Shown: positions 16,383 to 25,217 of the stretch, piece by piece | Layout of the letters: every line of letters begins with the position of its first letter | Numbering within the stretch: the first letter of the stretch is position 1 | Assembly (NCBI GenBank): GCA_937925845.1 | Contig: CALAML010000266.1 | Coordinates: forward strand, 1 to 36,839 | DNA from: an uncultured Acidimicrobiales bacterium | Lineage (GTDB): Bacteria > Actinomycetota > Acidimicrobiia > Acidimicrobiales > CALAML01 | Reading direction: 5' to 3' | Length of the DNA stretch: 36,839 nt | The notes under the pieces: generated by a model | What the model saw: the letters and a program-made list of their open reading frames with translations, nothing else | Databases searched by the model: none | Told to the model about the DNA's origin: nothing | Program-made: the position numbers and the translations under genes

Positions 16383-17816
16383 GTGAGCGTCGACGACGCG
16401 TCACCGGAGCATGAAGACGACGACCAACGCTGGGAAGCTTTCGCCCAGGGTGGTATCGCTGACCCCGATGCGGCGCGGGCTCAGGGCCGGAGCAGCGTTG
16501 GCGAAGTCGACTACGACATTGCGCCCACCGAACCCGCCGCCTCCGATGACGGCGACGCACGCAGCCGCGGGCAAGACCACGATCACGGCCACGCTCATAG
16601 TCACGGTCACAGTCACGGCTTTGTTGGCGGCTGGGACCGCTGGCTCGCCGACCCGATGCTGCGGGTTGTCCTTGGTGCCGTCGGCCTTGCCGCCATCGTG
16701 ACGATTGGAGCGATCATTGCTCTTTGGCCCGACCGCGGCGGTCAGGACGAGGCGGCCGCCAACGCCGAAGAGATCGGCCTGGTGACCGCCCGGCTCGATG
16801 CCACCGTCACCCAGGTACTTGACCAACGCTGTAGCTACTCCACCACCGCCAACCCGCAGGACTGTCGCATTCTCACCTTCAACCTCGAGAACGGGCCCAA
16901 CGCCGGAACCCAGGTGTCGCTACCCGAGGTGAACCTCACCTTCGACAACTCCGTGCCCGACCTGACTGTCGGCGAGGGGGTGGTACTCGGCTACGAGTCC
17001 ACCACCGACTCCTACTTCTATGCCGACCGGGATCGCCGCGGCCCCCTGGTGTGGCTAACGGTGCTGTTTGTGATTGTGGTCGTGGCCCTCAGCCGCTTCC
17101 GCGGCGTACTGGCCCTGGTGGCGATGCTGGCGACCATTGCGATCCTGGTTGGCTTTGTGGCCCCGTCGGTGCTCGACGGCAACGACCCACTGCTGGTGGC
17201 AGTGGTCGCGGCATCGGCGATCGCGTTTATCAGCCTCTATCTCACCCATGGCTTCACCCCCACCACCACCGTGGCTCTGGCCGGCACGCTGGCGGCGCTC
17301 ATCCTTACCCTCGCCCTGTCCTGGTTCTTCTTCGAGATCTCGAAGTTCAGCGGCCTGGCCACCGAAGAGGCATTGATCCTGCCCTTCCTCTCCGCCGACC
17401 TCAACGTGAGCACGCTGCTTCTCGGCGGCGCGGTGATCGGCGCGCTCGGTGCCCTCGACGATGTGACCGTCACCCAAGTCGCCACCGTCGCCGAGCTTCG
17501 CCGTCGGAGCCCGAGCCTGCCAACCACCGAACTGGTGGCGTCCGGTATTCGGGTGGGCCGAGACCATATCGCCTCGACGGTGAACACGCTGCTGTTGGCC
17601 TATGCCGGTGCCAGCATGCCCCTGCTGTTGCTCTTTGCCGTCGCCGATCAACCGCTGCGCATGGTGGCCAACTCCGAGCTGATCGCAGTGGAGATCGTGC
17701 GGACCCTCTGCGGATCCATCGGCCTGGTGGCAGCCGTGCCGATCACCACCGCGCTGGCGGCAGCGGTCCTGCGTCCAGACTCAGCCGCCGAACCAGAACC
17801 CAGCCCGGCGAAGTAG
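16383..17816 (+). CDS. YibE/F family membrane protein with His-rich cytoplasmic N-terminus
   Basis: The protein has 477 residues. The start is GTG at 16383, because GGAGGT lies 8 bases upstream; an earlier GTG at 16356 lacks a site. The N-terminal ~80 residues are acidic and end in a His-rich run (HDHGHAHSHGHSHG), likely to bind a metal such as Zn or Ni. One membrane helix at about 100-120 is followed by a soluble domain with two Cys (QRCSYSTTANPQDCRIL), then about seven helices with conserved ALGALDDVTVTQ and GRDHIASTVNTLLLAYAG motifs. These are hallmarks of YibE/F (DUF-type) transport-like proteins of unproven function. The IS-derived element at 17832 follows 15 bases after the stop. Confidence 0.85.
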   Translation: MSVDDASPEHEDDDQRWEAFAQGGIADPDAARAQGRSSVGEVDYDIAPTEPAASDDGDARSRGQDHDHGHAHSHGHSHGFVGGWDRWLADPMLRVVLGAVGLAAIVTIGAIIALWPDRGGQDEAAANAEEIGLVTARLDATVTQVLDQRCSYSTTANPQDCRILTFNLENGPNAGTQVSLPEVNLTFDNSVPDLTVGEGVVLGYESTTDSYFYADRDRRGPLVWLTVLFVIVVVALSRFRGVLALVAMLATIAILVGFVAPSVLDGNDPLLVAVVAASAIAFISLYLTHGFTPTTTVALAGTLAALILTLALSWFFFEISKFSGLATEEALILPFLSADLNVSTLLLGGAVIGALGALDDVTVTQVATVAELRRRSPSLPTTELVASGIRVGRDHIASTVNTLLLAYAGASMPLLLLFAVADQPLRMVANSELIAVEIVRTLCGSIGLVAAVPITTALAAAVLRPDSAAEPEPSPAK

Positions 17817-17831
17817 CAGACGCCTGAGGTA

Positions 17832-17997
17832 CTAGTGTCCTATCAGTGAAGTCCGTTGATGAAAACGGCTGAGCTATCGGTGTCCCTCCCAAGGACGCAG
17901 AACCGCCACAACTCGGTGTTATGGCGCTTTCGAGGACGCCGGGAGGGGCTCCGAGAGCCGTCGGATTCGTGACATGACTTTGCTGACAGGACACTAG
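17832..17997. mobile_element. Short non-autonomous IS-derived element (MITE-like) with CTAG target duplication
   Basis: TGTCCTATCAG at the left end pairs with CTGACAGGACA at the right end (one mismatch); weaker similarity runs further inward. A 4-bp CTAG flanks both ends (17832-17835 and 17994-17997). The inner part is 158 bp and has no transposase ORF. TG...CA ends plus CTAG targets fit the IS481 group, which is known to insert at CTAG. A TA duplication, as in IS630/Tc1 types, cannot be ruled out because CTAG is itself a palindrome. The right CTAG supplies the TAG stop of the neighbouring SDR gene. Confidence 0.7.
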
Positions 17998-18749
17998 CCC
18001 TCGAGGGCGGCCTGAATCATGGCCTGGATGCCGTCGGGCAGGAACGTCTCGAGCGGCGTCTCGTCGGCTTCGGTGAGATCGGCCATGGCCTGAACCACTT
18101 CGTCGGGGTCGAGCTGACCTTCGAGCACCAGGGCCCGCACCGTTGCCTCCTGCTCCGCCGCTGGCGCATCGTCGTCGTCGAGGTGCTCGGCGATGCCCTC
18201 CACCATGAAGTCGTTGAAACCGGTGTTGTACGGGCCCGGGTTCAACTTGCAGACATCGATGCCGTGGGGCGCCAGTTCTTCCCGCAGCGCACGGGTGAGA
18301 GCCTCAACCGAATGTTTGGTCATGGCATAGGGGGCGGTCATCGGCCCCGAAAACACACCGGCGATCGAAGACAGGTTGATAATGCGCCCGGCCCCCTTGG
18401 CCTTCATCGACGGAATCACCGCCTGACTCATTGCCACCATGCCGAACACGTTCACCTCGAACCCCTGCCGGAGACGATCGAGCGGCACCGTGGTGAGCGG
18501 AGCCATCAACCCGAACCCGGCGTTGTTGATCAACACGTCGACATCAAGATCCGCGGCAGACGCCACGTCGGCAGCGTCGGTCACATCGAGCTTCAACGCG
18601 GTCAGGTCACTGTGCTCGGCCCCCAGCGCTTCGGCCTGTTCGGCAGTCTCCGTGGTGGCCAGGACCGTATGACCCCGCCGAGCCAGCTCGATGGCCGCCC
18701 CCTTCCCAAACCCGGAACCGGCACCTGTAATCAAGACTCGTTTCGACAT
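17994..18749 (-). CDS. Short-chain dehydrogenase/reductase (SDR)
   Basis: At 251 residues, this is a classical SDR with the NAD(P)-binding glycine motif TGAGSGFG (8-15), NNAG (75-78), the catalytic Ser region INLSSIAG and YAMTK (Tyr141, Lys145). The tail extends with acidic residues past the usual core. It oxidises or reduces an alcohol/ketone with NAD(P)H; the substrate is unknown. It lies 60 bases downstream of the WS/DGAT gene on the same strand, so a shared transcript is likely and a lipid substrate is possible. Its stop codon sits exactly in the CTAG target copy of the insertion element, yet the frame is intact. Confidence 0.92.
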   Translation of the reverse strand: MSKRVLITGAGSGFGKGAAIELARRGHTVLATTETAEQAEALGAEHSDLTALKLDVTDAADVASAADLDVDVLINNAGFGLMAPLTTVPLDRLRQGFEVNVFGMVAMSQAVIPSMKAKGAGRIINLSSIAGVFSGPMTAPYAMTKHSVEALTRALREELAPHGIDVCKLNPGPYNTGFNDFMVEGIAEHLDDDDAPAAEQEATVRALVLEGQLDPDEVVQAMADLTEADETPLETFLPDGIQAMIQAALEG

Positions 18750-18809
18750 GCCTCGAAACCTAGTCGACCCGCCCCCGTTACGAGACGGCTGATCATCGAT
18801 TGGGTGTGG

Positions 18810-20495
18810 CTAAGACTTCTTCTTCGTGGTGGCTTTCTTTTTCGGCGTCGCCTTCTTCTTTGCGGCGGCCTTCTTCTTCGATGCCGACTTTGCTTTTGCT
18901 GCACCCCTCTTCGTTGCCGGCGCCTTGGACCGTGACCTATTGGCGTCCTGGCCGTTTTCCCTTCTGGCGATGGCGCCGACATCAACCGGATCGGGCAACG
19001 CCACCCCCACCGCCTCGGCCATCAGTTCGATCTCCTCGAGAAGCATCTCCATGAGCTGCCACAGGTCGGGCACCAGCTCACGACACGACACCAAGCCAAA
19101 GTCGAGCACGTCGCAGTAGCTCTGCACCGTGATATTGAGACCGACACCATCGGCCACCGTCGACACCGGGAAGTAGTGCTTCAACTCGGCGCCCTGGAGG
19201 TACAGCGGCGACCGCGGGCCCGGCACGTTCGAAATCACCACGTTTGCGGGCGGGTTCGTACGATCCGAAATCCGAGTGCGGGCCGCCACCCGTGCGGCCC
19301 GGACGGCCAAGGCCGGCGGAGCGAGATCGGCCATCTCTAACAGCATGTCCGCGGGCAAAAGGTCGAACTGCCCTTTGGCCGTCACCATCGACTCCCGCAT
19401 CGCCGCCACCCGCTCTAGCGGATCGGCGGTCGCGGTTGGCAGCTCAGCAAAGATGGCCGATACCCGATTCGACCACACCTCGGTTTCGGAGCCATCGCGA
19501 ATCGACACCGGCACCATGGCGACAAGGTTGTCGTCCGGCAACGCGTCGTGCGACTCGAGGTAGCGGCGCAGTGCACCAGCACACACCGTCATCACCACAT
19601 CGTTGATGGTGACCCCCATCGCGTTCTTCAGCGCCTTGATGTTGGTCAGCGAGGTGCTGCGGTAGGCAAAGCGCCGATGCGGGGTGATGGTGGCGTTAAA
19701 CGGGGTACGCGGACCACCGATCTGGGGCAGGATCGGCGGCTGATCGTCGTCCAACGCAATCTCGCTGCCGATCACCTTTGAAACCAGGTCGCCTGCGGGC
19801 CCGGGTAGACCCCGCCGAATCGAGTTGGCGGCGGCGTTGAAGCCCCGGTTGCGGGTGATCCGGCCCGCCTCATTCAGCAGCTTCACCTGCAACCGCAGAC
19901 CCTTGGCCGGCACCTTGGCAAACTCGCTCGCAGTGCGGGTCAACAGTTCAGCCGAGGATGGCTCGCGTTCGCTCGACCATGCCGCATCGGGATTTTCGGC
20001 CAGCGGCGGCGGCACAACATCGGGAGAGTCGGCGTTGATGATGGCCATCATCTGGGCACCGGCCGCACCATCGATCGTGGCGTGATGCAACTTAAACAAC
20101 ACGCCGAAGTCGCCACCGGGCAAACCCTCGATCACGTAGGCTTCCCAGAGCGGCCGACTCCGGTCCAGTTGGCGACCAATCAGCCGACCGATCAGATCGC
20201 CGATGGCCTGCTCGCCACCACCACCGGGTACGGCTACGTGGCGGAGATGGAAGTCGAGGTCGAAGTCGGGATCGTTGATCCAGTAGGGCCGGTCGAGCCC
20301 GAGCGGCACCTCAACGAGCCGACGACGCAGCGGTTCGAGCACGCCCAACTTCGACTCGATCTGGGAGCGGAGGGCCTCGTAGGGGTCGTAGTCGTCGGTG
20401 GGTGGTCGGTAGACAGAAAGGCTGCTCACGTGGCCAAAGGCCCGGCCCGTCTCCATATGCAGGAACGAGACGTCGAGTCCGGAGAGCTGTTTCAT
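18810..20495 (-). CDS. WS/DGAT wax ester synthase/acyltransferase with lysine-rich tail
   Basis: The protein has 561 residues. The catalytic motif is KLHHATIDG (HHxxxDG, His137, His138, Asp142), preceded by PLWEAYVIEGL. Later NVVISNVPGPRSPLYLQGA and GLNITVQSYCDVLDFGLVSC are typical of the family. These enzymes join fatty acyl-CoA to alcohols or diacylglycerol, giving wax esters or triacylglycerol for storage. The last ~45 residues are unusual: ATKRGAAKAKSASKKKAAAKK-type repeats rich in Lys and Ala, very like the Ku tail in this window and histone H1-like tails. The rest is a normal family length. It is upstream of the SDR gene and divergent from the BcsB-like operon. Confidence 0.93.
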   Translation of the reverse strand: MKQLSGLDVSFLHMETGRAFGHVSSLSVYRPPTDDYDPYEALRSQIESKLGVLEPLRRRLVEVPLGLDRPYWINDPDFDLDFHLRHVAVPGGGGEQAIGDLIGRLIGRQLDRSRPLWEAYVIEGLPGGDFGVLFKLHHATIDGAAGAQMMAIINADSPDVVPPPLAENPDAAWSSEREPSSAELLTRTASEFAKVPAKGLRLQVKLLNEAGRITRNRGFNAAANSIRRGLPGPAGDLVSKVIGSEIALDDDQPPILPQIGGPRTPFNATITPHRRFAYRSTSLTNIKALKNAMGVTINDVVMTVCAGALRRYLESHDALPDDNLVAMVPVSIRDGSETEVWSNRVSAIFAELPTATADPLERVAAMRESMVTAKGQFDLLPADMLLEMADLAPPALAVRAARVAARTRISDRTNPPANVVISNVPGPRSPLYLQGAELKHYFPVSTVADGVGLNITVQSYCDVLDFGLVSCRELVPDLWQLMEMLLEEIELMAEAVGVALPDPVDVGAIARRENGQDANRSRSKAPATKRGAAKAKSASKKKAAAKKKATPKKKATTKKKS

Positions 20496-20724
20496 GTTGC
20501 CGCCTTGGCCGTAGATGAACCTCTCCGGGGCAGGGAGATTCTCACTTCATGATGGTTGGCGGTTCCCACCGCATCAAACCAAAGTTACCGGCGGGCTGGA
20601 ACAGGCAATCCCCGCCGTTATTGACTGGATTTTACTCACTTTAACCAGAAACCCCGATTTTGGGGCCTGCCAAATCCTAAGGCGCGAGCCAGGTTGGGCC
20701 GTGATTGGAGAGGTGAGGAAGTCT

Positions 20725-22821
20725 GTGGAGGTGAATAGTCTTCAGGCGCGAGCGCGCCTGCTGCACATGGTGGGTCTCGCCGCGCTTGTCTTCACCACCC
20801 TTTTTCTACTGGGAGATGCCGCCACAGCGCAGGAACCGCCCCTCAACCCTTCTTCAGAAGCCGCTCCTTCTGGACTGACTGCGGTATGGGATCTCGCGGC
20901 TGACGCGCCGGTGGTACTCACCGGCTACGCGGCCAGTGAGTCGTTCCCGGTCGAACTTCCCGCCGGTTGGGAATTGACCGATGACGCAACGTTTACCAGC
21001 AATCTGTCGGCCAGCGACCTGGCCCGCGGGGACGCGTCGCTGCGGATCGACGCCGACGGTAGGCCGCTTGCGACCTGGTCGCCAGGCCAAAAGGCTCCCT
21101 TGCGCTTCCCGGTACCGGCCTCGCTCTTTAACTCCAACACCTTCACCTTCACCGCAGCAACAACCTCGCCCATTCAGCAGGAAGCCGAATGCCGTGATCC
21201 AGCCCATATCGCCAGGTGGATCGACCTCGGCCGACCCGAGCTGGAAGCCACGATCGTTGCCACAGAGCTAACCGTGGCCCGCGCCGTCGGTGGGATGGGT
21301 CTGGTATCGCAGCTTACGAACGAGCCGATCACCATCGTGGTGCCTGACACTGACTCCGCCGAGGTCCTCGAGGCGCTCGGTTCGATGGTGGCGGCCGTCG
21401 CCCAACATGGAGCGGCTTCGGAGTGGGTTGTTGAGAGGGGCGCCTCCCATCCTGTCCAAGCCGCTCGACCCGGCGCCTCCATCCTGATCGATGTCGATTC
21501 CGCCCGCGAGGGCATCGCTGAGGTTGAGGTGCTCGACGGCAGACCCCAACTCACCATCGCTGGATCAGCTGATTCGATTGTGCAGCTCGCCGATGCGCTA
21601 GCCGACCCCAACCGCCTCCTCCTCTTCCAGGAATCGCGACTGTCCGTCGGCGAGGTGCCTGTTCCGATCGTCGCCCCGATCCGCGAGGTCTTCACCCTCG
21701 ACTCGGCCGGCTATGGCGACCGCACCGTTCGTGGCTACGGCCCCAAGGGACTGGTTTACCGAGTGCACCTGCCCGCAGGTGTTGCGCCCGATTCCGCCAC
21801 CCTGGCCATCCTCGGCACCTACGCCCCGTCACTCGGCTCCACCTCGGCAACGGTGACGGTGAAGATCAACGGTGGCGCCGAGCAAATCGTCGACGTGCTC
21901 GACGAGTCCGGCCACCTCGACACTCTTCATACCGTGACCCCCGCCGACCTCCGACCGGGGCTCAACTTCGTTCGGATCGAAACAGAACTCGGTCGGGACG
22001 TTTCGGCGGAGTGCACTACCAACGCCCCTGACAACTGGCTAACCGTCTCGAACAACACCGCCATTGGTGTAGCGCAAAGCGGTAATCCGCAGGCCGTCTC
22101 GATGGGAGTCGAGGACGCTCGCTTCGCCCTAGCCACGGTCCAAGACTTCGAGGCCACGGATGTGGTGATCCCCAACCGCTACGATCAGCTGGATCTCACC
22201 AACGTGGTGCGGCTCATCTCGGAACTCTCCTCCCGATCACAGGGAGGGTCGCCCCGGCTGGTGACCGCAGGCCGCGCCGACCGCGACCGCCACCTCGTGG
22301 TGGTGGGCCCCGCCGGAGCAAACGACTTGCTTGACGGCGTGCCCTACGCCAGCAGTGACCGCCCCATCGGCGTGGTCGCGGCCACCCCCTCGCCGTTCAC
22401 CCAGGGCCGGGTCTTTTTGGCCTTTACCGGCGGCCGGCATCACGATGTTGCCACCGCCATCGCCGTGGCCATGTCGCCGGAGGTCAACGACCTCGATGAG
22501 CCCTATGCCATCATCGGTGCCGACGAGGTTCGAGGTATCGACGCCGGACAGGCCCAGAGCGAGCGAGAACTGTGGCAGGACATCCCCGATGTCCTGGCCA
22601 GCACCGATGAGAGCATCCCGGGCCCTTCCGCGGACAACTACGACGACTGGATCCGAGAGCAGGCGGCCCGCCTCGAAGCGGCCGAAGCGCCGGAGCGACG
22701 CACCCGCCGGTCGTGGGCCCTCGGCCTCGGTCTGGCCGCCTGTCTGATCGCCGGCTTCTGGTGGCTTCGCCAGACGCGAGCCCGCGATTCCGGCTCGGGT
22801 TCCGCCGACGCCAGTCACTAA
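20725..22821 (+). CDS. BcsB-like exported membrane-anchored protein of a polymer operon
   Basis: The protein has about 698 residues with a GTG start chosen at 20725 (GAGG 6 bases upstream); GTG at 20731 and the ATG at 20767 are also possible. A signal peptide ends near ATAQEPP. The middle follows the BcsB plan of two carbohydrate-binding-like and two flavodoxin-like parts: CRDPAHIARWIDLGRPEL in the first half, then FTLDSAGYGDRTVRGYGPKG, SATVTVKINGG, LRPGLNFVRIETEL and a Cys in the second. One C-terminal helix (about 663-681) anchors it, as in BcsB. BcsB guides cellulose out of the synthase channel. There is no BcsA here; the next genes are PgsB and PgsC types, and only 2 bases separate it from pgsB, so it probably serves a different polymer. 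Confidence 0.7.
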   Translation: MEVNSLQARARLLHMVGLAALVFTTLFLLGDAATAQEPPLNPSSEAAPSGLTAVWDLAADAPVVLTGYAASESFPVELPAGWELTDDATFTSNLSASDLARGDASLRIDADGRPLATWSPGQKAPLRFPVPASLFNSNTFTFTAATTSPIQQEAECRDPAHIARWIDLGRPELEATIVATELTVARAVGGMGLVSQLTNEPITIVVPDTDSAEVLEALGSMVAAVAQHGAASEWVVERGASHPVQAARPGASILIDVDSAREGIAEVEVLDGRPQLTIAGSADSIVQLADALADPNRLLLFQESRLSVGEVPVPIVAPIREVFTLDSAGYGDRTVRGYGPKGLVYRVHLPAGVAPDSATLAILGTYAPSLGSTSATVTVKINGGAEQIVDVLDESGHLDTLHTVTPADLRPGLNFVRIETELGRDVSAECTTNAPDNWLTVSNNTAIGVAQSGNPQAVSMGVEDARFALATVQDFEATDVVIPNRYDQLDLTNVVRLISELSSRSQGGSPRLVTAGRADRDRHLVVVGPAGANDLLDGVPYASSDRPIGVVAATPSPFTQGRVFLAFTGGRHHDVATAIAVAMSPEVNDLDEPYAIIGADEVRGIDAGQAQSERELWQDIPDVLASTDESIPGPSADNYDDWIREQAARLEAAEAPERRTRRSWALGLGLAACLIAGFWWLRQTRARDSGSGSADASH

Positions 22822-22823
22822 CG

Positions 22824-24053
22824 ATGCTTGAGCTTCTGCTCGCGGCTGCGATTGCGGCGGTTCCGATACTGCGTTGGCTTGGCGCCACCCAGCGCCATCG
22901 CCGCCGCGTCGATGCCCTCGATGTTCGGATTCACGTCAACGGGATCCGCGGCAAATCTTCGGTGACCCGGTTGATGGCGGGTATCCTGCGCGAGGCCGGC
23001 AACGTGCCGATAGCCAAGACCACAGGCTCCGCGGCGGTGGTGATCGACCGGGAGGGAGTCGATCACCCGATCGTCCGGACCGGACCGGCCACGATTCTGG
23101 AACAACTCGAGATCATCGAGGAGTGGGTCGACGACGACGTCGATGCCCTCGTCATCGAGTGCATGGCCATCAACCCGAACTACCAACGGGTTTGCGAACG
23201 GCAAATCGTCCGCTCCCATATTGGCTGTCTCACCAACGTCCGGGAGGACCACCAGGACGTCATGGGCGAAACGCTGCCCGAGATCGCCCGCTCCCTGCTG
23301 AACACCTGCCCGCTCAACGGTGTGCTCATCACTTCCGAACAGGACCCGGAGCTGATCAAGGTGATTGCGGAGGAAGTAACGCGGCGCAACAGCCGCCTCG
23401 TGGTCGTGGATCCGTCGACGGTGCCGGTGGAGTCGATGGTGGGCTTCAGCCACATCGAGTTTGAGGACAATGTGGCCCTGGGCCTGGCGGTGGCAGCTGA
23501 ACTTGGCATCTCGGAAGAGGTGGCTCTGGCCGGAATGTGGAAGGCCACCCCCGACCCCGGGGTGTTAAGAATCGAAAACACCCAGGTCGAAAACGTCGAG
23601 GTCACCTGGGCCAACATGTTTGCGGTCAACGACCGCGAGTCGACCATTGCCGTGTGGGAACGGGTGAAACGATTCGCCAAGCCCAGCACCGTCACCGTCG
23701 GCATTCTCAACAACCGGCTCGACCGACAGCAGCGGGCCCTCCAGTTCGCCGACATCGCTTCCCGCGATCTCGACTTCGACCTCCTCGTGACCTTCGGTGG
23801 CTATGAACGGGTGGTTACCGACCGCATGGTGGGCAACGGCTGGCCCCGCGACCGCATCCTCAACCTGGGCGACGAATCCAACTTCTCCTGGAACGAGATC
23901 GTCGACCGGATGATCCTGGGACGCGGCACCGACCACGTGCTTATCGCCGGCATGGTGAACATCCACACCCACCAGGCCGAAGCGCTGATGGACTTCTTCG
24001 AACAGGCCGAAACCTCCGAGCTCCTGATGCACAACCTCGAGGCTGCGGTGTGA
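22824..24053 (+). CDS. pgsB: PgsB/CapB-type poly-gamma-glutamate synthase ligase (Mur-ligase-like)
   Basis: The protein has 409 residues. An N-terminal hydrophobic helix (2-19) is followed by the ATP-binding loop NGIRGKSSVTRL (Lys44), the form seen in PgsB/CapB. Then come TGSAAVVIDREG, ALVIECMAINP, LTNVREDHQDVMG (the Mur-ligase-type HxD-like segment) and TPDPGVLRI. PgsB activates the terminal carboxyl group with ATP and adds glutamate to the growing chain at the membrane, together with PgsC. The length is close to the B. subtilis protein (about 393). Its stop overlaps the pgsC start (TGATG), so the pair is translationally coupled. Whether the monomer is glutamate is not shown by the sequence. 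Confidence 0.88.
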   Translation: MLELLLAAAIAAVPILRWLGATQRHRRRVDALDVRIHVNGIRGKSSVTRLMAGILREAGNVPIAKTTGSAAVVIDREGVDHPIVRTGPATILEQLEIIEEWVDDDVDALVIECMAINPNYQRVCERQIVRSHIGCLTNVREDHQDVMGETLPEIARSLLNTCPLNGVLITSEQDPELIKVIAEEVTRRNSRLVVVDPSTVPVESMVGFSHIEFEDNVALGLAVAAELGISEEVALAGMWKATPDPGVLRIENTQVENVEVTWANMFAVNDRESTIAVWERVKRFAKPSTVTVGILNNRLDRQQRALQFADIASRDLDFDLLVTFGGYERVVTDRMVGNGWPRDRILNLGDESNFSWNEIVDRMILGRGTDHVLIAGMVNIHTHQAEALMDFFEQAETSELLMHNLEAAV

Positions 24054-25183
24054 TGCTCGCCGCGGTGCAACTCTTCGACCAGGACCTGGTGCGGCTCACC
24101 TTTGTGGTCGGCATAGCGGTGAGCGTGCTCGTCTACGAGCGCACCCACACCACCACCGGTTCGCTCGTGGTGCCCGGCTACATCGGGGCCCAACTGCTTG
24201 ACCCAGTGGCGCTTCTCGCCACCGGCCTCAACGCCTACATCACCTACTGGCTGGTCTCGGTGTTGTTGCCCCGCTACGCCGCGGTGTACGGGCGGTCCCG
24301 ATTCGTAGCCAACATCGCGGTGTCGATTCTGCTGTCGGTGCTTCTGGGCCCAGTGATGGGCCTCATCACCGGACCGGGCATTCCGGTGCTCGACTCGATC
24401 GGCTACGTGATCCCGGCGCTGATCGCCTACGACATGAACCGTCAGGGCGTGAAGGTGACTTCGGCCGCGGTGATGGCGGCCGGGGCCATGGCGGCGATTC
24501 CGGCGCTGCTTCTGGTCCTGATCGATCCCGGCCGAATCGACGCGCTCCCGGTCGGCGACGTCGGGCTGTTCGTGGTGGGCCAAGCCTGGCTGCCGGCCAT
24601 CGCCCTGGTGAGCACAGCCATCTCCACCTCGATGTTCTCGGCTCATGGGCTGCGCGCCGGAGGCTTCGTCGGTCCGATGTATCTTGCGCTGGCCGCGGTT
24701 CATCCGGCCCAGTTGCTGTTCTTTCTCGCGCTTTCCGTGGCCACCTATCTGGTGGTGCACAAAGGGTTAAAGCGGATAATGATCGTTTTCGGTCGCCGGA
24801 AATTCGCCATCATGTTGATGGGTGGATCCCTACTGAGTTGGGCCGTGATCAGCGCCGTCTCCAGCCGCTACCCGGACTTGTTGTTGATCTCCCGGCTGCC
24901 GATCACTGCGTTGTTCGTGCCTGCGCTGCTGGCCAACGACATGGAACGAACCTCGATCTCCGAGGTGATGGTTGGTGGCGTGTTGGCTGCGTCGGCAACC
25001 CTGTCGATCACTGTGGTTGCGGGTGGGCTGGTGGATGAGAGCGCCATTCCCCTGTGGGCCCCGCTGGCCATGGTGGTGTCGCTGGTGGCCCTGGCCTGGC
25101 CGCGAATAGGGCCCCGCATCACCCGCGCCCTGCAACCGCCGAAGTTGGCCACCGAGGGACCCGAATCCGAGCCCGAACTCTGA
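24053..25183 (+). CDS. pgsC: PgsC/CapC-type membrane protein, tandem-duplicated
   Basis: The protein has 376 residues, about 2.5 times the usual PgsC length of ~150. Two PgsC units can be seen. Unit 1 has SLVVPGYIG (37-45), YGRSRF (79-84) and VIPALIAYDMNRQG (119-132). Unit 2 has GGFVGPMYLA (203-212), FGRRKF (246-251) and FVPALLANDMER (288-299). B. subtilis PgsC carries one set (VVPGY, YGRRKF, VPGLIAN). PgsC forms the membrane part of the synthase with PgsB. The ATG at 24053 overlaps the pgsB stop; a GTG three bases earlier is also in frame. Tandem units imply a pseudo-dimeric pore or platform. Confidence 0.85.
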   Translation: MLAAVQLFDQDLVRLTFVVGIAVSVLVYERTHTTTGSLVVPGYIGAQLLDPVALLATGLNAYITYWLVSVLLPRYAAVYGRSRFVANIAVSILLSVLLGPVMGLITGPGIPVLDSIGYVIPALIAYDMNRQGVKVTSAAVMAAGAMAAIPALLLVLIDPGRIDALPVGDVGLFVVGQAWLPAIALVSTAISTSMFSAHGLRAGGFVGPMYLALAAVHPAQLLFFLALSVATYLVVHKGLKRIMIVFGRRKFAIMLMGGSLLSWAVISAVSSRYPDLLLISRLPITALFVPALLANDMERTSISEVMVGGVLAASATLSITVVAGGLVDESAIPLWAPLAMVVSLVALAWPRIGPRITRALQPPKLATEGPESEPEL

Positions 25184-25217
25184 CCAAACCCGGCGTTGGG
25201 GTCTGACCAACCCTCGG

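Noticed and set aside
23801-24760. 319-codon minus-strand ORF opposite pgsB/pgsC
   Set aside because: It is His/Gln/Arg-rich, typical of an antisense shadow, and lies across two well supported genes.
25194-25212. GGGGTCTGACCAACC considered as another family B palindrome
   Set aside because: Only a short core matches and the arms do not pair well.
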